From Priapulus caudatus (taxonomy: Eukaryota; Priapulida; Priapulimorpha; Priapulimorphida; Priapulidae): 29,680 nucleotides of DNA. Shown piece by piece: positions 24,201 to 29,680 of the stretch. Below the pieces are notes generated by a model, which saw only the letters and a list, made by a program, of their open reading frames with translations, was not told the DNA's origin and did not search any database. A program made the position numbers and the translations under genes. Numbering within the stretch: position 1 is the stretch's first letter; each line of letters starts with the position of its first letter. The DNA is taken from positions 53,427 through 83,106 of the forward strand of contig NW_014577836.1 of the NCBI RefSeq assembly GCF_000485595.1. Direction: 5' to 3'.

Positions 24201-27200
24201 TAATTAGGTGAGTCTTTTGCATGTTGTTTTTGTGTTATAAGGTGAGCTGCCTCTTCGCTGCTTCCGGATTCTGTTCGGCTGAAGATGGTCATGTGTTGTT
24301 GTCCTCCTCAGCGGCCTTGTATCTGCTCTCTGTGTTTCTTACTTCTCTTCTTTTGTTATGCTTCTTCTTTTTTGAGATCACACCTTTGGATCGTTCTTTT
24401 CCTCTTCTCGGTTTGCTTTCTTTCTTTCCTTGTTCTTCTTCATCAGGTTCACTATTATGTCGTTAGATCTATCGATCTGTTATTTCCACTTTGTTTTGGG
24501 TATGTCTGTCTGTATCGTAATGCTAGCTGGACGATTCTCATCGTATCAATTTTGTTACTCTATCATTCTGTATCGCATTTTGTTTTGTTTTTTTGTTGTG
24601 GTTTTTTCTTTTTTGTTGTACTTCACATTGTGTATTTTTAGCATTTACGTCTTATCTAACATTTATGTAAAGCCTAGTGCGAGCCCTATGTGTTTTTGGC
24701 CAACGGTTCAATCATCGTCGAGCTGGTTGACGTTTTTCTCAACCTTGTCGTGCGCATTTCTTTTCTGCATCTTTTTTTTTTTCGAGCTGTCTGTTTGCGG
24801 TGTTCCTATCGGTCGCCGTGCGACTTTCCTCCTCTTCTCTTTGTCTCTTCTTCCTACGCGTTATCTTCTCCTTCCTATTCTCTTTCTTTCTGGTTCTCTG
24901 CTTCTCAGACTCTTTCTTGTCCTGCGTCTGCTGTAGTTGGGGGGTGTTTTTTTATCTTGTCTCTCGTTCCATGAGATTTAGCGTAGTCGTGTTGGGTCGG
25001 TGCTGATTAGGGTGATCTGCCCGTTTGCGTTGGGGTCGGTGTCTTTCTGCCAATCTTGGTTGGGCTGAAGGTATTTCGCAGTTGTGTGGGTGTGGTCCGG
25101 GTTCGCGGGCAGTTGTGTGTGTAGTTTCTCTGGGTTGTTGCGCTTTTTTCTCGTCGTGTGAGTAGCGGATGCGGTCATCTGTTGGGGAGTCATCGGGTTC
25201 TTTACGTTCGTTTGTCTGTCCGGGGGCTTGGCCGTCTGTTCTGTTTGGCGGGCTGGCGTGTCGCAGCAGGGTATTCAAGCGTAATGGCGGAGACTTCAGG
25301 GCAAGGGTCTATGCCAGGTGGTAGTGTCGTCACGCAGGCTAGGTGACTGGGGGATTATCTATCGGTAGGGCGCGATTTCTGTGGGGTGCTCGTCGGAGGC
25401 TTATGTGCCTATGTTTTTGGGTTTGGGGGGTATCTTCATCAGTGCTTATGTCATTTTTGTTTTGTATTCTGTCACCAGCTAGCGATACTGCTAGCGAACA
25501 ATGTACCAGTCAGCTGTATTTGGGTTGCCAACGGTTGGCAATCAGTCTTTTCTTGGGTTGGGGGAGGTTTATGACTCGGTGGTGTGGCGTACATATGGAG
25601 CGCGGGTTGTGTGTTGTGTTGGTGGTGGGCGTGGCCATTTGCTCTTTATTTGGTTCGCATTTTCGATGTGTGGGTTGGGTTGGATTGCCTTGGGGTTCTG
25701 CCTTTCCGGCGACTCCTCGTTGTTCACTTTCCTTTTCTCTTCTTTCAGCGTCTTATTTCTCGCTGTGCTCTCATGCTTCTCTGGTTCTTTGCCTTATGCT
25801 GCTCTGTGGTCAAGCTCTTTTTCTTGTTCTGCGTTTGTTTTGGTGGTTGGGGGGGGGGTTGATCCGTCTCGGCTCATCATATATAGCGAGTGGGGTGTTT
25901 CGAGCTGAAGGTGCTGACTGCCGGTGGCGCTGTCGTCTGGTCTTCAATTCTTTTTGGCGAATTATTGGCATGTGTGGGGGTGTGGGGTGGTTTTGTGGGT
26001 GTGGGTGTGGGTGGGGTTGGTGGGTGGGTTGTTGTCTGGTTTGGGGGGTGGTTGGTGGGGTTTGGTGTCGCGGTTGTCTCAGGTGGAGCTGGGAGCTTCT
26101 CTGTGGGTTTTTCTCTTCTGGTCTTTTGTATCGAGCTCGAGGGTGGTGTCTGTTGATCATCGTGTCTCTTTGCGGAGGCTTTTCTTGTGCTCGCGGCGTG
26201 GGTTGCCGGTGCTTTCTGGTCGTGTGGGCAGGCGAGGGGCGCCGTGAAGGAGATGTCAGGTATCTTATTCGTATCTGGCGTGTTATGTATTTGTGTGTTG
26301 GCGTCATGTGATTATTAGTTGCGGCATGTTGTTGGTTGGTGGGGTTGTGGTTGTGTTGTGGGGGTTTGTTTTTGCTTCATCGAGTTCGTGTATGCCTTTC
26401 GTTGTGGTTTGTGTGGGGGGCGTGTGTGGGTTGTGGGTTGGGGTTGTGGTTGTTTTTTGTTGTGTTGTGGGTGGTGGGTTTGGGGTGTTGTGGGTGTGAG
26501 TGGTCGGACCGTGTACGATGGCAGAGGTGCGGTGCATCGATGAGAATGAAGGCTGATCGAGCTATTTGGGTTTGCCGACGGCGAGATTAGGGGGGCGGGC
26601 TTGTCGATAGGGCCGTGGTGGCTGGACGAAGGGAGAGCGTGTGGGTTGGGGGTCGACGTCGGCATCTCGGGTGGTGGTGTGTGGGGGGGTGGTTTGGGGG
26701 TGTTGGTGCGCGATCTGGGTGGTGGCGGAGGTGGGGGCTGGCGGTGTGCATGGCGCGGTTGGGGGGGGGTGTGGGGTGTGGGGGGGGGGGGTGGTGGGGG
26801 GTTGGGGTGGTGTGGCCTCCTGGCTTATGGCTGCTCCTCCGTCTTCCTTTCGCTCTTCTTGGTCTCTACTCGTATCTCTCCTCTCATCTGCTCTTGCGTG
26901 TGTCTGTGCGGTCTTCGTCTCTTAGGGGTTGGGCCTCGTCTTCTTCGTGTGTGTCAGTGGTGCGTGGGGATCGCCTTGCCATTAATATCGATAGTGTGGT
27001 TAGTGGTGTGGTTCGTGCTAGAGTGGTATGCTGCCGTTTGCGTCGTCTTCTGTCCGAGGTTCTTTCGCGTGATGGCCAGTTTGGTTTGTCTGTTCCTCAG
27101 GGTGCTGCTGGTTAGTCGCTTCTGCTGGCTTGATTGGGCGTGTTCTCGTGTTTGCTATTACTGGGTAGCTGTCATTTTGGTATCATCCGCTGTTGACTTC

Positions 27201-28135
27201 TGGCTTCGTCGCGGGGTCTGTCGTGGTTGCGGGGGTGTGCTGGGTTCTTGGGGGTCGTGGGTCTTGTCGCTCTGAGCGGAGGTGGGTGGTTCGGGGTGAC
27301 AGGTGTAGGGTGGGGAGGAGGAGTGAGCGCGGGGGCTATCTGGATGGGCCATGGGGGGGGTGGGTCGTCTGGGGGGGTACGGAGTCGGGTGGGAGGGTAT
27401 GCATGGGATGGCGTAGTCGGTTATGGGGGGGAGTGGCTCGGAGTGGGTGGGGTGGGGGTTGGGGGGTGGGGGGTGAGAGCGAGGCGGGGCTAGGGGGGGT
27501 GGTTAGTTCGGGGGCAGGCGGGTGGATCGGGGTGGAGGCGGTGGACGGGCGGGGGGGGAGGCGCTATGTGGGCGGAATGTGGGGAAGGGGGCGCGAGGTC
27601 GAGCCTTGTTTTGCCAACGGCAACATCGTCAAGGCATGACGTCGTCACAATGACGCGGCGGCCCATCTTCATGCGCATTTCGACTGCTTGCATCCTCGTG
27701 CCTTTCCCGCACTCCCTCCACTTCCCTTTCCTCGCTTCCCACCTATCTTCCTCCTCCATTCTTCTTGTCTTCCTTCTCTCGCAGCTCCTTCTTCTCATGC
27801 TGGTGGGGGCCCCTCCCCAAAGACGTATAGGGCTGCATAGGGAAGCTGCCGTTCAGTCTCTTCTCCAATCTCTTTCTGAAATATTGCATGTGTTGGTTGT
27901 CCGTCCTCATGCGCCTTAGCTTCTTCTGGTGTTTGCTTTCTTCTTTTGTATCGACTCATCTTGTTGATCATCTGCTCGACTTCTGTCCTCCTCTTGCCTC
28001 TTCTTTTCTGTTCTTCCACATTCATAATGCAGATGACATCATTGCCCATAGGATTCATCATCATATATCCATTGTGTGACGTCTCCGTCTATGCCCATCC
28101 CCGTTTTACGTCACAGCAGCAACGTCCACTAAGAA
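21217..28135 (-). pseudogene. Degenerate tandem array of the in-exon coding module
   Basis: Words of the 17.1-17.7 kb module recur in the same order: Glu/Lys block, AAATACGT...GCTATAGGGG, TCTTCTTCCGATTCTT, GTTGATCACCTGCTT, GTCACTAATGCGAGACTCAT, then GCCGACGGCAACATCGTCGA. The last word marks copies near 22105, 22671, 23220, 23970, 24693, 25521, 26559 and 27610. Spacing is about 560 bp at first and grows to about 1,040 bp. No long frame survives; single-base indels are everywhere, and copies between 23.3 and 27.6 kb are barely recognisable. Open frames in this span, including those of 300-plus codons on the plus strand, are chance products of the low-complexity sequence. It is either decayed exon copies or a badly resolved repeat in the assembly. 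Confidence 0.7.
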
Positions 28136-28139
28136 TGAA

Positions 28140-28140
28140 N
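28140..28140. other. Ambiguous base (N)
   Basis: This is the only undetermined base in the window. The sequence changes abruptly here from an indel-ridden copy to a clean copy, so it may mark a join between assembly pieces. Confidence 0.9.
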
Positions 28141-29196
28141 GATCACTAATGCGAGACTCATCATCTATGCCATTTGTGATGTCGTCACCAGCAGTGACAT
28201 TATCATCTATGCCATTTGTGATGTCGTCACCAGCAGTGACATTATCATCTATGCCATTTCTGGTGACGTCATCATCTATGCCATTTGTGGTGACGTCATC
28301 ATCTATGCCATTTGTTGTGACGTCACCAGCAGCAACGTCACCAACAATAAAGCCATCAGCTATGTTGTTGCTGACGGCAACATCGTCGAGGATGACGTCG
28401 TCGACAATGAGCGGCGGCGCCATCTCATGGTCGCACTTTGACTGCTTTGCATCCTCGTTCCTATGTCGTCACCAGCAGTGACATTATCATCTATGCCATT
28501 TCTGGTGACGTCATCATCTATGCCATTTGTGGTGACGTCATCATCTATGCCATTTGTTGTGACGTCACCAGCAGCAACGTCACCAACAATAAAGCCATCA
28601 GCTATGTTGTTGCCGACGGCAACATCGTCGAGGATGACGTCGTTGACAACGAGCGGCGGCGCCATCTCTTGGTCGAACTTCGACGGCTTTGCATCCTCGT
28701 GCCTCCCGGCGACTCCCTCCACTTCCTTGTCCTCTTCTTCCACCTTATCTTCCTCCTCCATCTCCTTCTTGTCTTCCTTCTCTCTCAGCTCCTCTTCTTT
28801 CTCTGCAGTGGTGGTGAGGACCGCCTCACCAAATACGTAGTTGGGGGTCGTGCTATAGGGGGAGCTGCCGTTGCTGTCGTCTTCTTCCGATTCTTTTGCT
28901 GAAGATGGCATGTGTTGGTTGTTCGGTTCCTCAGGTTCTTGTAGCTCTTCTGGTGTTTCGCTTTCTCGTCTTTTGTATGCGACGTCATCTTGTTGATCAC
29001 CTGCTTCGACGTTCTGTCCTCCTGCTTTGCCGTCTTTCTTTCCTGTCTCTTCGCACAGGTCACTAATGCGAGACTCATCATCTATGCCATTTGTGATGTC
29101 GTCACCAGCAGTGACATCATCATCTATGCCATTTGTGGTGACGTCATCATCTATGCCATTTGTTAAAACTACAACATTGATTAAAATATAATGCAT
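28141..29196 (-). CDS. Clean tandem copies of the array module (partial coding sequence)
   Basis: The frame 28360-29196 (278 codons) encodes NGIDDDVTxx repeats, ISDLCEETGKKDGKAGGQN, YVFGEAVLTTTAEKEEELRE, a Glu/Lys block, then EGVAGRHEDAKPSKFDQE, NDVILDDVAV and NGIDDDV repeats again. A shifted frame (28106-28423) repeats the APPLIVDDVILDDVAV part. Compared with the giant exon, one whole module plus part of a second is present and reads through in frame. A break near 28460, at the word GTCGTCACCAGCAG, is where the duplicated parts join out of frame. The upper edge is near 29165, where intron-like AT-rich sequence begins. It is probably a piece of the same repeat-bearing gene. Confidence 0.6.
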
Positions 29197-29224
29197 AATA
29201 AACTAGCATTGAATGAAACAACTG

Positions 29225-29382
29225 CAGTCAAACCCTCGGTTTTCCGAACATCAATTATCCGAATTTTTGATTATCCGAACAAGATCTCAAGGTCAGTTAA
29301 TATTTAACGGCTAATACGATCAGATCATTTATCTGAACAAAATCCTCCCGCCCGTTTCGGTCGCATAATCGAGGTTTACCTG
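29225..29382. mobile_element. Second copy of the pogo-like element
   Basis: It has the same ends as the element at 19508-19709 (CAGTCAAACCCTCGG at the left, AGGTTTACCTG at the right) but is about 158 bp because of internal deletion. The flanks on both sides also match those at 19480-19860, so this copy arose by duplication of the locus, not by a new insertion. Confidence 0.75.
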
Positions 29383-29523
29383 TACAACATTTAAATAGCC
29401 ATCATTTCATTGCACAGCAGCCAACAAGTCCCACAATACACTTTTCCAAATGCAAACCCGGTTCATTATCGACTATCGCAAACCTCATCCTCCCCCCACT
29501 CGCTTCGTCACTGACCACACTAC

Positions 29524-29680
29524 CTGAAGCTGAAGCTGCTGCTGTTGCTGCATCCTCATCCCTGCATCCCCCGGCAGCAGCGTCGTCCGATCCTCGAATC
29601 CTCTGCTCAGTCCTGCAACGTCTTGCTGACCTCGGCCATGACATCTGACCTTTCAATGACCTCGCCGATGACATCTGACT
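29524..29680 (-). pseudogene. Third copy of the QQQ-ending exon, frameshifted, cut by the window edge
   Basis: The donor position is kept (CTTCAG followed by GTAGTG at 29523), as are the Gln-rich end and the SERSDVMAEV-type repeats. Relative to 19861-20117, a base is missing near 29605 (GGACGTGAG becomes GGACTGAG). This puts a TGA in the frame. The rest of the exon lies beyond the window. Confidence 0.65.

Noticed and set aside
25343-27275. Long plus-strand frames rich in Trp, Gly, Val and Cys
   Set aside because: They arise from G/T-rich low-complexity sequence in the degenerate array. The hydrophobic look is a by-product of TGG/GTG/GGT codons, and the faint homology is to the minus-strand module.

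Overview
This looks like animal nuclear DNA, not prokaryotic. The main gene is split by GT-AG introns. The DNA has AC/GT microsatellites, short inverted-repeat transposons and interstitial TTAGGG-type repeats. TTAGGG repeats and the CpG-rich, GC-rich coding exons set against AT-rich introns fit a marine invertebrate such as a lophotrochozoan, but nothing here fixes the species. I found no RNA gene, CRISPR array or operon.

The window is dominated by one large minus-strand gene, read from high to low coordinates. Its core is a giant, almost uninterrupted coding stretch from about 18555 down to 8079. The reading frame breaks once, inside a 60-bp minisatellite at 13.3-13.7 kb. Four shorter exons follow (5066-5248, 4207-4501, 3737-4000, 2294-3352), and all four introns keep the frame. 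The inferred product is about 4,000 residues. It is mostly disordered and packed with short tandem repeats: Asp-rich, Glu-rich, Pro-rich, Ser/Asp-rich and a 19-residue unit. It has basic nuclear-localisation-like clusters and a short helical C-terminal region crossing the last exons. I do not recognise the family.

Upstream of that (18.6-29.7 kb) lies a tangle of partial duplicates of the same gene. It contains a second copy of the first exon (18876-19265), a second copy of the 19-residue repeat region (19861-21216) joined to it by a phase-matched intron, and then a tandem array of about ten copies of a 560-1,040 bp coding module (21.2-29.2 kb). The module occurs once in the giant exon. The outer copies read well, while the central copies (23.3-27.6 kb) are almost unrecognisable and G/T-rich. 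A third copy of the QQQ-ending exon and its downstream intron closes the window. One ambiguous base (28140) and many single-base indels suggest that part of the decay is assembly error in a long coding repeat.

The large 2.8-kb intron (5249-8078) carries three non-autonomous DNA transposons. Two are members of one family, with 9-bp target duplications and telomere-like repeats in the centre. The 0-2.3 kb region is 3' flank with microsatellites and no convincing gene.
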